From the NCBI RefSeq assembly GCF_014836635.1, contig NZ_JACSQL010000002.1, positions 682,001-746,000 on the forward strand: a stretch of DNA of 64,000 nucleotides, read 5' to 3'. A program made the translations under genes and the position numbers. Source of the stretch: Paenibacillus gallinarum. Lineage in GTDB: Bacteria > Bacillota > Bacilli > Paenibacillales > Paenibacillaceae. How positions within the stretch are numbered: position 1 is the first letter of the stretch; every line of letters begins with the position of its first letter. Shown in pieces: positions 36,548-46,332 of the stretch. The notes below the pieces were generated by a model, which saw only the letters and a program-made list of their open reading frames with translations, did no database searches and had not been told where the DNA came from.

Positions 36548-38391
36548 GTGCAGATACAGCAGCAAGCAAGAAGATTCCAGGTACGAAGGAAAATAAAAAC
36601 CAGGAACGATTTGTCTATCAAGATGACGAGGTGATAGAAAAGCCGTTTAACTGGGGAGAGTTCACTCGGTTGTTCGCTTATATGAAACCTTATGCAAAAC
36701 AGTTACTGCCGATCATTATTGTTATGATGATACTTGGAACAATAACAAAATTGACCGTACCTTATCTGACCAGTCTTGCCATCGATAAAGCGATCGCACC
36801 GGCTGAAGGATCGCCGAGTCTCAGACTGCTATACTGGATTGCAGGGGGGATTTTGCTCCTATATATTATTCAGTGGGCAGCGGCTACTTACCGAATTAAA
36901 TATACGAATATTATAGGACAGCGGGTTATTTACGACCTTAGAACTGATTTGTTTAAACATATACAGAAATTATCATTTTCCTTTTTTGATAAAAGACCTG
37001 CCGGTTCTGTTATGGTTCGAATAACCAACGACATCAACTCATTACAGGATTTGTTCACCAACGGGGTGGTTAACCTGATGATTGACTGCGTACAGCTCGT
37101 TGGGATTATGATCATTTTGCTCTTTATTAACTGGAAGCTGGGGCTCGCAGTGATACTAACGGTACCGGTAATGTTCCTTATATCGACGAAACTGAGAGTT
37201 CGAATCAGGCGGGCCTGGCAAGATGTACGTATGAAAAATTCACGGATTAATTCACATCTTAATGAATCCATTCAAGGGATTCGTGTTACTCAAGCTTACA
37301 CACAAGAAGATGAGAACATGAAGTTCTTTGACCAAATGAATGCGACGAGCCGTAAATCCTGGAATAGAGCTTCGACAATGAACCAAGCATTCGGACCGCT
37401 GATCGAAATTACAGGCGGGGTAGGTTCCTTAATCTTATTCTGGTACGGGGCGTTTCTTATCCAATCAGGTGAACTCACCATTGGTCTTCTTGTCGCTTTT
37501 GCTAACTATGTCGGAAACTTTTGGGATCCGATTAACCGATTAGGTCAGATGTATAATCAGCTTCTTGTTGCCATGGCATCTTCAGAACGTATTTTTGAAT
37601 TTATGGATGAAGAACCTGGCATTGCCGATAAGCCAAATGCGGTTCCGATTCCGTCAATCAAGGGCGATATTAAATTCGAGCATATTGTTTTTGAATATGA
37701 AAAAGGACGTCAGGCGCTAAAAGGGATTGATCTTGACGTCAAAGCAGGGCAGTCTATTGCGCTGGTTGGCCATACCGGTTCCGGTAAAAGTACCATTATT
37801 AACCTGCTTAGCAGATTTTACGATGTGACCGATGGCAAGCTGACGATTGATGGCTATGATATCAGGGATGTGACGATTCGCAGTCTGCGAAGTCAAATCG
37901 GTATTGTGCTTCAGGACACCTTTATTTTCTCCGGTACAATACGGGATAATATTAGATTTGGGCGCCTGGATGCGACCGATGAAGAGGTAGAAGCAGCCGC
38001 GAAAGCAGTTAATGCTCATGAATTTATAGTGAAACTTCCCGGCGGATACGAGACAGAAGTGGAAGAGCGGGGAAATGTATTGTCCATGGGCCAACGTCAG
38101 CTGCTGTCATTTGCGAGAGCCTTGCTGGCAGATCCGAGGATCTTAATCCTTGATGAAGCAACCGCGAGCATTGATACGGAGACAGAACTGAAAATACAAG
38201 AAGCACTGAAAGTGCTTCTAAAAGGTAGAACTTCATTTATGGTCGCTCACCGTCTTTCGACGATCCGGAATGCAGATAATATTATCGTGCTGGATCATGG
38301 TGAAATTAAAGAACAAGGAAATCATCAACAACTCATCCAGCAAAAAGGAATTTATAACGGATTGATTGAAGCTCAATTCAGATTTTTGTAA
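36544..38391 (+). CDS. ABC exporter half, catalytically complete subunit
   Basis: 615 residues with a hydrophilic N-terminal extension of about 40, a six-helix exporter domain and a C-terminal ATPase. Walker A GHTGSGKST (409-417) and LDEATASID with the catalytic Glu (538) are intact, while the signature is LSMGQ (513-517) instead of LSGGQ. Together with the upstream subunit, one ATP site is degenerate (Asp plus LSMGQ) and the other canonical (Glu plus LSGGQ), as in asymmetric exporters. The start overlaps the upstream stop by 4 bp. Confidence 0.93.
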   Translation: MSADTAASKKIPGTKENKNQERFVYQDDEVIEKPFNWGEFTRLFAYMKPYAKQLLPIIIVMMILGTITKLTVPYLTSLAIDKAIAPAEGSPSLRLLYWIAGGILLLYIIQWAAATYRIKYTNIIGQRVIYDLRTDLFKHIQKLSFSFFDKRPAGSVMVRITNDINSLQDLFTNGVVNLMIDCVQLVGIMIILLFINWKLGLAVILTVPVMFLISTKLRVRIRRAWQDVRMKNSRINSHLNESIQGIRVTQAYTQEDENMKFFDQMNATSRKSWNRASTMNQAFGPLIEITGGVGSLILFWYGAFLIQSGELTIGLLVAFANYVGNFWDPINRLGQMYNQLLVAMASSERIFEFMDEEPGIADKPNAVPIPSIKGDIKFEHIVFEYEKGRQALKGIDLDVKAGQSIALVGHTGSGKSTIINLLSRFYDVTDGKLTIDGYDIRDVTIRSLRSQIGIVLQDTFIFSGTIRDNIRFGRLDATDEEVEAAAKAVNAHEFIVKLPGGYETEVEERGNVLSMGQRQLLSFARALLADPRILILDEATASIDTETELKIQEALKVLLKGRTSFMVAHRLSTIRNADNIIVLDHGEIKEQGNHQQLIQQKGIYNGLIEAQFRFL

Positions 38392-38522
38392 ATTTTGTTC
38401 GTTAGAAAACGAAAATCCTTGTAATATTCACAAGAAAAAAGTCGAGCACTCTTGCATTCTGCCGCAATAACCCCGAAAATAGAGAAATGTAGTAGATTTC
38501 TCACATAGGGGGATGGGAGAGA

Positions 38523-39710
38523 ATGTGGGGTGCTCCTTTTTCGGCTGAAGCCAAAAAGTTGCTGCTGCTTGGCAGCGGAGAGTTAGGAAAAGAAGTCATT
38601 ATCGAAGCCCAAAGACTTGGTGTTGAGACCATTGCGGTCGATCGCTACGATAATGCTCCTGCGATGCAAATCGCCCATAGGTCATACTGTATTAATATGC
38701 TGGATGGAGAATTGTTACAAGAGATCATCCGGAAAGAGCAACCCGATGTAATCGTTCCTGAGATTGAAGCAATTGCAACCGATGCACTAGTTCAGCTTGA
38801 AGAAGAAGGATTTTGTGTAGTTCCAACCGCTAAAGCAACCAAGCTGACGATGGACCGGGAAGGAATCCGGCGCCTTGCAGCAGAGGAACTTGGTATTGCT
38901 ACAGCTGCTTATCGATTTGCAGATAGTCTGGAAACTCTGCAAGCTGCAGTTCGTGAACTAGGAACTCCTTGTGTAGTAAAACCGCTGATGAGTTCCTCCG
39001 GTAAAGGTCAAAGTGTATGCCGTACCTATGAGGATGCTGAATCTAGTTGGAATGCTGCCTTGGATGGTGCTAGAGCGAAAACGACTCGTGTCATTGTTGA
39101 AGCATTTGTTGAATTTGAAAGTGAAATTACCCTGCTGACTGTCCGTTCTGTATCTGGAACGGTATTCTGCCCACCTATTGGACATATCCAAAAGGATGGG
39201 GATTATATAGAATCTTGGCAACCGCATCCGATGAGCGAAGAGCAGCTGAATGAAGCAAAAGAAATCGCAAAGAGGATTACAGATAAACTTGGAGGTTACG
39301 GTTTATTTGGGGTTGAACTTTTTCTGACGAAGGATGGAGTTGTATTTAGTGAGGTTTCTCCACGTCCCCATGATACCGGAATGGTAACCATGGTTACGCA
39401 GGACCTATCTGAATTCGCACTCCATGTAAGGGCAATTCTTGGTTTTCCAGTTACCGGAGTGGAGTTGTTAACACCAGGAGCTTCTGCTACACTAAAAGCA
39501 GATTTAGAGACAGCATCCTACAAAATTCTTGGGGTGTCAGAAGCACTATCTTTACCAAGGACTCAGGTTCGTTTATTCGGAAAACCTGAGACTAAAGTAG
39601 GAAGAAGAATGGCAGTAGCATTAAGTGCATCACCCAATGTTGAGAGTGCACGAGATACGGCAAAACAAGCCGCAAATATGTTGAAAGTGGAGGTTAACCA
39701 TGTTAAGTAA
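38523..39710 (+). CDS. purT: Formate-dependent phosphoribosylglycinamide formyltransferase
   Basis: An ATP-grasp enzyme that formylates GAR using formate and ATP in purine synthesis, independent of folate. 395 residues, N-terminal [25 protein letters not shown] in the ATP-binding loop and [16 protein letters not shown] near the metal site. The ATG lies after GGGGGATGGGAGAG. I saw no purine riboswitch in the 130 bp upstream. Confidence 0.95.
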   Translation: MWGAPFSAEAKKLLLLGSGELGKEVIIEAQRLGVETIAVDRYDNAPAMQIAHRSYCINMLDGELLQEIIRKEQPDVIVPEIEAIATDALVQLEEEGFCVVPTAKATKLTMDREGIRRLAAEELGIATAAYRFADSLETLQAAVRELGTPCVVKPLMSSSGKGQSVCRTYEDAESSWNAALDGARAKTTRVIVEAFVEFESEITLLTVRSVSGTVFCPPIGHIQKDGDYIESWQPHPMSEEQLNEAKEIAKRITDKLGGYGLFGVELFLTKDGVVFSEVSPRPHDTGMVTMVTQDLSEFALHVRAILGFPVTGVELLTPGASATLKADLETASYKILGVSEALSLPRTQVRLFGKPETKVGRRMAVALSASPNVESARDTAKQAANMLKVEVNHVK

Positions 39711-40155
39711 TGTAGAGGCCCCAGTACTGACGATTCGAGCGTGTGAACTGCACGATGTGGATGCGGTGACGAGTCTGATGCATGAGGTCAGATATCCAGC
39801 CACCCCTGGAGTCATGAGGGAACGCATCCAGATGAGTCAAACGAGCGAGAGAGCTTGTATGTTGGTAGCGGAAGTAGAAAATGAAGTAGTTGGTTTACTA
39901 GGTTTGCAATGTATTCAGTCTCATGCAAGCCGTAATCAAGCGACACAAATTACTTCCCTTATTGTCCGTCATTCACACCGAGGTGAAGGAATTGGGCGTA
40001 GACTACTGGAGCTGGCTGAAAGTTGGGCACGTGAACATGGAAGCGAAAAATTGCTTATTATCGAAGGCAATCGGGAACAACATAAGTCCTCATATCCATT
40101 TTACGAGCATATCGGTTTTATCAAACATGGGTATCGGTTCAGCAAGTCGCTGTAA
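39700..40155 (+). CDS. GNAT-family N-acetyltransferase
   Basis: 151 residues with a single GNAT domain; the acetyl-CoA loop is seen in [20 protein letters not shown]. The start overlaps purT by 11 bp, with GGAGG six nt before the ATG, so it is co-translated with purT. The substrate is unknown. Confidence 0.88.
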   Translation: MLSNVEAPVLTIRACELHDVDAVTSLMHEVRYPATPGVMRERIQMSQTSERACMLVAEVENEVVGLLGLQCIQSHASRNQATQITSLIVRHSHRGEGIGRRLLELAESWAREHGSEKLLIIEGNREQHKSSYPFYEHIGFIKHGYRFSKSL

Positions 40156-40210
40156 TCTATATATACGAGACAGACTCCATTTTTAATATATTCATAATAA
40201 AAATAATGAA

Positions 40211-40245
40211 CAACCTAATGGCTTTTTTGCCATTAGGTTGTTTTG
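40211..40245 (+). terminator. Terminator after purT operon
   Basis: A perfect 12-bp stem CAACCTAATGGC / GCCATTAGGTTG with a T6 loop, followed by TTTTGTT. Confidence 0.93.
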
Positions 40246-40374
40246 TTATGTCTTTCTTTTTTATTACATCATCGTTTAATTTGGAATATATTTCTGTATT
40301 TTTTATTACAAAACGATTCTGATTCTATACTCTCAAAAAGTTACGACTTTTTAACTATTTCCATAATTTACGGG

Positions 40375-40403
40375 TTAACAAACTAAGAAAGTACTGATAT
40401 AAT
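40375..40403 (+). promoter_or_regulatory. Sigma-A-type promoter of the CAP-domain gene
   Basis: TTAACA, 17-bp spacer, TATAAT; 54 bp before the TTG start. The rest of the 40246-40456 gap is AT-rich and shows no gene. Confidence 0.7.
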
Positions 40404-40456
40404 CCTAAACATACCAGTTACAAAATTGTAATAATTAATTTGGGAGTTGAAGTATT

Positions 40457-41110
40457 TTGAAAAAGAACGTTCTTAAGAAAACAATTATTGCAGGAGGTCT
40501 TTCCGCTGTACTCGCAGCTGGAATGTTGATTCCTGGAGCAGGGCTTGCTTCCGCTAATTCCTTGTCTTCCCAGAAAGGTCAAAGCTATAGTGGATATATT
40601 AAGCTGTGGCTGCAGCAAAATGGTTCCACAGGCGGAACCGTACAAAAACCGCAATCTGGCTCAAACTCAAACAATAATAATTCAAACAGCAGTACGGGCA
40701 ACAATAGCACAAGCCAAAATCAAAGCAGTTCTTCTGTCGTATCCGCGTATGCAAAAGAAGTGGTGTCACTAGTAAATAAAGAACGTGCGAAGGCTGGCCT
40801 CAAACCGCTTGTTATTCACACGAATCTTACAAAAATGGCAGTAGCCAAAGCGCAAGATATGAATGATAACAACTATTTCAGTCATACGTCTCCAACTTAT
40901 GGATCTCCATTTGATATGATGAAGAAGTTTGGAATTACTTATAAATATGCAGGTGAGAACATTGCCAAAGGGCAAAAAACGCCTGCAGAAGTGGTAAAAG
41001 CTTGGATGAACAGCCCAGGTCACAAAGCAAATATCATGAATGAGAATTTCACGCTGATCGGTGTAGGCTATGTTAACGGCTACTGGGTACAAGCTTTTGT
41101 CGGGAAATAA
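40457..41110 (+). CDS. Secreted CAP-domain protein (YkwD-like)
   Basis: TTG start (40457) after TGGGAG; 217 residues. Signal peptide (about 1-33), an Asn/Ser/Gln-rich linker (about 60-95) and a CAP (SCP/PR1) domain to the end, with LVNKERAKAGLKPL, the HTSPTYGSPFDMMKKFG region, YAGENIAKGQ and WMNSPGHKANIM. YkwD-type CAP proteins are secreted, often during sporulation or starvation. No catalytic role is established by the sequence. Confidence 0.9.
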   Translation: MKKNVLKKTIIAGGLSAVLAAGMLIPGAGLASANSLSSQKGQSYSGYIKLWLQQNGSTGGTVQKPQSGSNSNNNNSNSSTGNNSTSQNQSSSSVVSAYAKEVVSLVNKERAKAGLKPLVIHTNLTKMAVAKAQDMNDNNYFSHTSPTYGSPFDMMKKFGITYKYAGENIAKGQKTPAEVVKAWMNSPGHKANIMNENFTLIGVGYVNGYWVQAFVGK

Positions 41111-41210
41111 TACATTTTTAACCTTTGATTAATATCATAACCTTATGATTTACCTTTACATGCAAGATGCCATATTTTTTTAGGTGCCATACTATTTTGT
41201 AGTTATTTTG

Positions 41211-41242
41211 AGATCTCCACTATTGTTGGAGGTCTTTTTTTT
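41211..41242 (+). terminator. Terminator after the CAP gene
   Basis: An AGATCTCCA / TTGGAGGTCT stem followed by eight T residues. Confidence 0.8.
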
Positions 41243-41347
41243 CGTTTTTGGCAGATAGTAAAGAAGAGAAGGCTGCATTGATTTGCAAATAAGGACGGGA
41301 AGTTTTATGTTTACTGTAAGTAAATACAGTGCGAAGGGAATGTTTTT

Positions 41348-42199
41348 GTGAAGTCATCGAGCAAAATTTGGATCACTGTAAGTACCTTATCCATCATTAT
41401 GACGATCATACTTATTTATGGCTTTATTATGGCAGTTCAGGATATAGTGAACCCGTCAGGTGACACTGCTTTTATATCTGAACAGAAAGAGACGGCAATC
41501 ACTTCCCCTATAGAACAATCCAAAGAAATTAAAATTGCTGCTATTGGTGACTCGCTTGCTAAAGGCACAGGAGATGATGAAGGAAAGGGGTTTGTTCGCA
41601 GGGTTGTCAGTATGCTTAAAGAAGATGGAAAAGAAGTTAGAGTTACAGCGAATTTAGCGATTAATGGACTTACTGCCGAGAAACTTCTTCCTCAACTAGA
41701 TGAAGCAGGTGTGAAATATACACTAGAACAATCTAATCTTATTCTACTCTCCATCGGTGCGAATGATCTGTTTCAAGGCGCTCAAGTCAATCAAGGAGCG
41801 GATATCAATATTCCGGACACTGCTGCACTATATAAGCTTTTGCCGAAAGCCTCAGGATCGCTCGAAGAAGTGTTGAAAAAGATAGCTGAGATTAATCCTA
41901 ACGCCGAGATTGTTTATGTTGGTTTATATAATCCATTCAGTGATTTGCAAGATCTAAAACAAGTTGGGAATGCTGTAGTAACCGCATGGAATAGTAAAGT
42001 ACTTGAGCTGATTAATACGTATGATCAGATGGCTCTTGCATCCACATTTGACCTGTTTGAGAACAATGTGCCACAGCTGCTTGCCAGTGACCATTTTCAT
42101 CCGAATGCACAGGGTTATGAAGAGATGGCAGAGCGAATTGTAGAGGTACTTGGCATCACTGATCAACATGGAAAAAAGGTGGAGATGGGCGATGAGTGA
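41348..42199 (+). CDS. SGNH/GDSL-family hydrolase (YpmR-like), membrane-anchored
   Basis: GTG start after GAAGGGA; 283 residues. An N-terminal membrane segment (about 9-32) precedes an SGNH hydrolase fold: block I AAIGDSLAKGTGDD (catalytic Ser), block III SIGANDLF and block V SDHFHPNAQGYEEMA (Asp/His). Predicted extracytoplasmic esterase or lipase. It overlaps the ABC ATPase gene by 8 bp and so belongs to that operon. Confidence 0.88.
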   Translation: MKSSSKIWITVSTLSIIMTIILIYGFIMAVQDIVNPSGDTAFISEQKETAITSPIEQSKEIKIAAIGDSLAKGTGDDEGKGFVRRVVSMLKEDGKEVRVTANLAINGLTAEKLLPQLDEAGVKYTLEQSNLILLSIGANDLFQGAQVNQGADINIPDTAALYKLLPKASGSLEEVLKKIAEINPNAEIVYVGLYNPFSDLQDLKQVGNAVVTAWNSKVLELINTYDQMALASTFDLFENNVPQLLASDHFHPNAQGYEEMAERIVEVLGITDQHGKKVEMGDE

Positions 42200-43160
42200 A
42201 TATCTGTCACAAGAAATCGTATTGTCTGTGAAGCATCTGAAAAAAAAGATACGGCGCAAGTGGATTATTAAAGATGTTACTTTTGAAGTGCACGCTGGCG
42301 AAATCTTCGGATTTTTAGGACCGAATGGAGCTGGGAAGACAACCACAATCCGGATGCTTGTTGATTTAATTAAACCGACAGAAGGGGTTGTGGAGGTGTG
42401 CGGATACCCTGTACATCAAAAACCCGAGCAAGCACTAAGGTATGTAGGATCTATTGTCGAAAACCCGGAGATGTATAATTATCTAACAGGGTTTGAGAAT
42501 TTGGAACACTTTGCACGAATGCTTCCGGACGTTACGGAGGAACGGATCTATGAAGTTACGAAGATTGTGGGACTGGGTCAGCGAATACATGATAAAGTGA
42601 GCACATACTCTTTGGGGATGCGTCAACGTTTAGGTATCGCACAGGCGCTTCTTGGAAATCCAAAATTACTTATATTAGATGAACCAACCAATGGTCTTGA
42701 TCCGAAAGGGATAAAGGAACTGAGAGCTTTTATTAAAAAACTGGCAGAGGAAGGTTTAGCTGTTCTTGTCAGCAGTCATTTGCTTAGTGAGATCCAGCTT
42801 CTGTGTGATCGAGTGGCTATCATTAATAATGGTGAAGTGCTCACTGTAGGTAAAGTCGATGAACTTATTGGAGACCATAGTAATATCACGGTTTGGCATG
42901 TAACACCATTTGATGAGGGATCACGCTGGTTAACGAATCATCCGCGGATTAAGAGACTGCGAGATACATCCATGTTAGATGATACATTGATCGCGAATCT
43001 TGGACCGAATGCGATCATTACAGAGATGCCGGAGGAACTCGTATCACAAATGGTGAAAACCATGGTCATTGCGGGGGTGAAAGTGGAGGGAGTACAAAGA
43101 GTACATCCTACACTTGAACAGTTATTTTTACGAATGACAGAAGGTGAATCTATTGAATAG
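42192..43160 (+). CDS. ABC-2 transporter ATP-binding protein
   Basis: ATG 42192, behind GGTGGAGA, gives 322 residues. Walker A GPNGAGKTT, signature YSLGMRQRLG, Walker B LLILDEPTNGLD and switch VSSHLLSE; a C-terminal extension of about 90 residues as in drug or bacitracin-type exporters. Forms a transporter with the next gene. The substrate is unknown. Confidence 0.93.
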   Translation: MSEYLSQEIVLSVKHLKKKIRRKWIIKDVTFEVHAGEIFGFLGPNGAGKTTTIRMLVDLIKPTEGVVEVCGYPVHQKPEQALRYVGSIVENPEMYNYLTGFENLEHFARMLPDVTEERIYEVTKIVGLGQRIHDKVSTYSLGMRQRLGIAQALLGNPKLLILDEPTNGLDPKGIKELRAFIKKLAEEGLAVLVSSHLLSEIQLLCDRVAIINNGEVLTVGKVDELIGDHSNITVWHVTPFDEGSRWLTNHPRIKRLRDTSMLDDTLIANLGPNAIITEMPEELVSQMVKTMVIAGVKVEGVQRVHPTLEQLFLRMTEGESIE

Positions 43161-44142
43161 TCTCTTGCCTTTGGTGAAGAACGAGACCATTAAAATGATC
43201 AAGAAAAAAAGATTTTATGTGATTATACTCGTTTTGCTTGTATTAACGCCGATGTTTACCTATGCTCAGATGAAAGAGTCTGAATCAAAGCGCGAAAAGT
43301 TTGGAAATGACTGGCGACTTGAAATGCAGCAAGCGATCACGGATAATCAGAATTCACTCGGAAGTGACCGAGTACCAGAGGAATGGAAGAAATATCGCAG
43401 GATTTATATTCAGCAGCTTCAGTATTATCTCGAACATGATCTCAATCCCAATGAGCCTAGCGGGGTTACGTTTACAAGAGAGTTTATGAACAATTCCATT
43501 AACTTGTTTATTCCTTTGCTTGTGGTTGCAATGGCTTCAGATCTTGTATCTGGTGAGAGGACATCGGGCACGATTAAAATGTTGCTAACGAGACCAGTCC
43601 GAAGGTGGAAGATTTTGTTGAGTAAACTCCTTACCTTATTTTTATTCGTTTCTCTTCTTGTTCTTGCTGTATTTGTTATATGCTATCTTATAGCAGGACT
43701 CTTTTTTGGATATAAAGGATTTACGATGCCCATCTTTACCGGTTTTCAAATCAATGGTTCGGATGTGGATATGTCAAAAGTGCATACGGTGCCGCAGTGG
43801 AAATATTTACTGATGCAGTCTGGGCTCTTATGGTTTGTCAGTATCATCGTAGCGATCCTGTCTTTTATGGTGTCTACTCTAGTAAGGAGTACTTCTGCAA
43901 GTATAGTCATCATGATGGCTGCACTGATTGCAGGGAGTATCTTAACGAATATGGCTTCATCGTGGAGCACAGCCAAATATTTATTCATGGTGAATCTTGG
44001 TCTCACCGGTTACCTGTCAGGTACTTTACCGCCGATTGAGGGGATGACTTTCGTATTTTCACTTGGAGTTCTTTCCGTCTGGGGACTAATTGCACTGGTT
44101 GTTTCATTCCTTGTCTTTACGAAACGGGATATCTTGAATTAA
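43153..44142 (+). CDS. ABC-2 transporter permease
   Basis: TTG 43153, seven nt after AGAAGGTG, is preferred over GTG 43144, which lies inside the ribosome site. About 329 residues, with an N-terminal membrane helix, a large outer loop (about 35-110) and five more hydrophobic segments, plus the LVSGERTSGTIKMLLTRPV cytoplasmic coupling segment typical of ABC-2 permeases. Overlaps the ATPase gene. Confidence 0.9.
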   Translation: MNSLLPLVKNETIKMIKKKRFYVIILVLLVLTPMFTYAQMKESESKREKFGNDWRLEMQQAITDNQNSLGSDRVPEEWKKYRRIYIQQLQYYLEHDLNPNEPSGVTFTREFMNNSINLFIPLLVVAMASDLVSGERTSGTIKMLLTRPVRRWKILLSKLLTLFLFVSLLVLAVFVICYLIAGLFFGYKGFTMPIFTGFQINGSDVDMSKVHTVPQWKYLLMQSGLLWFVSIIVAILSFMVSTLVRSTSASIVIMMAALIAGSILTNMASSWSTAKYLFMVNLGLTGYLSGTLPPIEGMTFVFSLGVLSVWGLIALVVSFLVFTKRDILN

Positions 44143-44343
44143 AATGGACAAGGATAAGAAAACATCTGTTTGCATTTTTCGAAGTTTTAAGGTAAAAACA
44201 GAATAGGTTTCCAAAATTTGTCTATAGATTTTCATTAAGTTAAGGATTTCTATAGAAAAGATCCGCTTGTAATGTGAAATATATTAATATTCTAAAAGTG
44301 TGATCATTCATAAATGAGTGAAGGCATAAGAGGGGGAGCATTT

Positions 44344-46320
44344 ATGGCCCAGGAAATGGATCTATCTGCTGGAGTTTCCGGCAAAGATATAGAAGCCGGT
44401 TATGGCGCTGATGATATTCAGGTGCTGGAAGGACTTGTTGCAGTACGGAAAAGACCAGGGATGTATATTGGTAGCACAAGTACTTCAGGCTTGCACCATT
44501 TAGTATGGGAGATTGTCGACAATGCGGTCGATGAACATTTAGCTAAGTATTGTAACAAAATTGAAATATCGCTACATAAAGATGGTTCAGTTACCGTTTA
44601 TGATAATGGACGCGGTATTCCGACAGGGATGCACAAGACAGGAGTACCTACTCCGCAGGTCGTATATACGATTCTCCATGCTGGCGGTAAATTCGGCGGT
44701 GGCGGATATAAAAAATCAGGTGGCTTGCACGGAGTAGGAGCATCGGTTACCAATGCTTTGTCTGAATGGCTTGAAGTAGAGATTTATCGTGAAGGTAAAA
44801 TTCACCGGATGCGCTTTGAATATTGGGTAGACAAAAAGGGCAAAGAGCATGTTGGTGAACCGGTAACGGGGCTTGAAGTGCTTGGAAATACGAATCGTAC
44901 CGGAACGAAAGTTACATTTAAACCCGATAGCAGGGTATTCAAAAACGGGATTGCTCTCAGCTATGATACGTTGTCGGAGCGTCTTCAGGAGATTGCTTTT
45001 CTGAATTCAGGTTTGCGGATCGTACTGAAAGATGATCGTTCCGGGAAAACGGATGAATTCTATTACGAAGGTGGAGCAAAGCAGTTCGTTGAATATTTGA
45101 ATGAAGGCAAAGACGTCCTAAACGAAGTAATCCATTTCAACGCGGAAAAGGATGACATCGAAGTCGAGATTGCTATTCAATATAATGCCGGATATACCGA
45201 AACGATCGCCTCGTTTGTAAACTCCATTCCTACTAGAGGTGGAGGTACGCACGAAACGGGATTCAAAACAGCGTACACACGGGTGATGAATGATTATGCC
45301 CGTCGAACAAGTATGATTAAAGAAAAAGATAAAAATCTCGAAGGAAATGATCTAAGAGAAGGTATGATGGCGGTTATCAGCGTAAAAATGTCTGAAGTCG
45401 AATTTGTAGGACAGACCAAAGACCAGCTTGGTAGCGCATCAGCTCGTAGTACGGTAGATCAAGTCGTGACCGAGAACTTACAGCGTTTCTTGGAAGAAAA
45501 TCCGCAAATTGCACAAACATTAATTAGAAAAGCGGTTCAGGCTTCAAGAGCTCGTGAGGCTGCTCGTAAGGCAAGAGATGATATGCGTACGGGTAAGAAA
45601 CGCAGTGAAAGTACCAATCTTGGAGGCAAGCTGACACCAGCCCAATCCAAAGATTTTACGAAAAACGAACTGTTTATCGTTGAGGGAGACTCTGCCGGTG
45701 GTTCCGCCAAACAGGGTAGGGATTCGAAGATCCAGGCGATACTGCCACTTAAAGGGAAACCAATGAATCCGGAAAAAGCGAAGCTTGCCGATATCATGAA
45801 AAATGAAGAATATCGTGCCATTACGGCAGCGATTGGTGCAGGAATTGGAACTGAGTTTGCCGTAGAAGACAGTAATTATTCCAAAATTATTATTATGACG
45901 GATGCAGATACAGATGGAGCGCATATTCAGGTCCTTTTACTTACATTTTTCTATCGTTACATGAAACCGCTCATTGATGCAGGCAAAGTATATATTGCTC
46001 AGCCGCCGCTTTATAAAATTTCTCGTAAATCCGGTAAGCAGCAGACCTCAAGGTACGCATGGACCGATGAGCAACTTCAAGATTATTTAAAAGAATTTGG
46101 AAAAGGTTTCGAACTGCAAAGATATAAAGGGCTGGGTGAAATGAATCCGGATCAATTGTGGGAAACGACAATGAATCCAGAGTCCAGAACTTTATTACAA
46201 GTGCAGATCGAAGATGCAGCAAAAGCAGAAAAAAGAGTATCCACCCTGATGGGTGACAAAGTAGATCCGCGTAAACGCTGGATTGTAGAGAATGTTGATT
46301 TTACAGAGTACGAAGAATAG
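44344..46320 (+). CDS. parE: DNA topoisomerase IV subunit B
   Basis: The ATPase subunit that decatenates chromosomes with ParC. ATG 44344 follows AGAGGGGGAG; 658 residues. GHKL motifs (WEIVDNAVDEH, YDNGRGIPTG, GGLHGVGASVTNAL) and the TOPRIM segment VEGDSAGGSAKQGR with DADTDGAHI. Named ParE rather than GyrB because it is followed by parC 13 bp away without dnaA/recF context. Confidence 0.92.
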   Translation: MAQEMDLSAGVSGKDIEAGYGADDIQVLEGLVAVRKRPGMYIGSTSTSGLHHLVWEIVDNAVDEHLAKYCNKIEISLHKDGSVTVYDNGRGIPTGMHKTGVPTPQVVYTILHAGGKFGGGGYKKSGGLHGVGASVTNALSEWLEVEIYREGKIHRMRFEYWVDKKGKEHVGEPVTGLEVLGNTNRTGTKVTFKPDSRVFKNGIALSYDTLSERLQEIAFLNSGLRIVLKDDRSGKTDEFYYEGGAKQFVEYLNEGKDVLNEVIHFNAEKDDIEVEIAIQYNAGYTETIASFVNSIPTRGGGTHETGFKTAYTRVMNDYARRTSMIKEKDKNLEGNDLREGMMAVISVKMSEVEFVGQTKDQLGSASARSTVDQVVTENLQRFLEENPQIAQTLIRKAVQASRAREAARKARDDMRTGKKRSESTNLGGKLTPAQSKDFTKNELFIVEGDSAGGSAKQGRDSKIQAILPLKGKPMNPEKAKLADIMKNEEYRAITAAIGAGIGTEFAVEDSNYSKIIIMTDADTDGAHIQVLLLTFFYRYMKPLIDAGKVYIAQPPLYKISRKSGKQQTSRYAWTDEQLQDYLKEFGKGFELQRYKGLGEMNPDQLWETTMNPESRTLLQVQIEDAAKAEKRVSTLMGDKVDPRKRWIVENVDFTEYEE

Positions 46321-46332
46321 AAGGTGCTTTGA

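Noticed and set aside
38392..38522. Purine riboswitch ahead of purT
   Set aside because: No conserved junction segments of a purine aptamer were seen.
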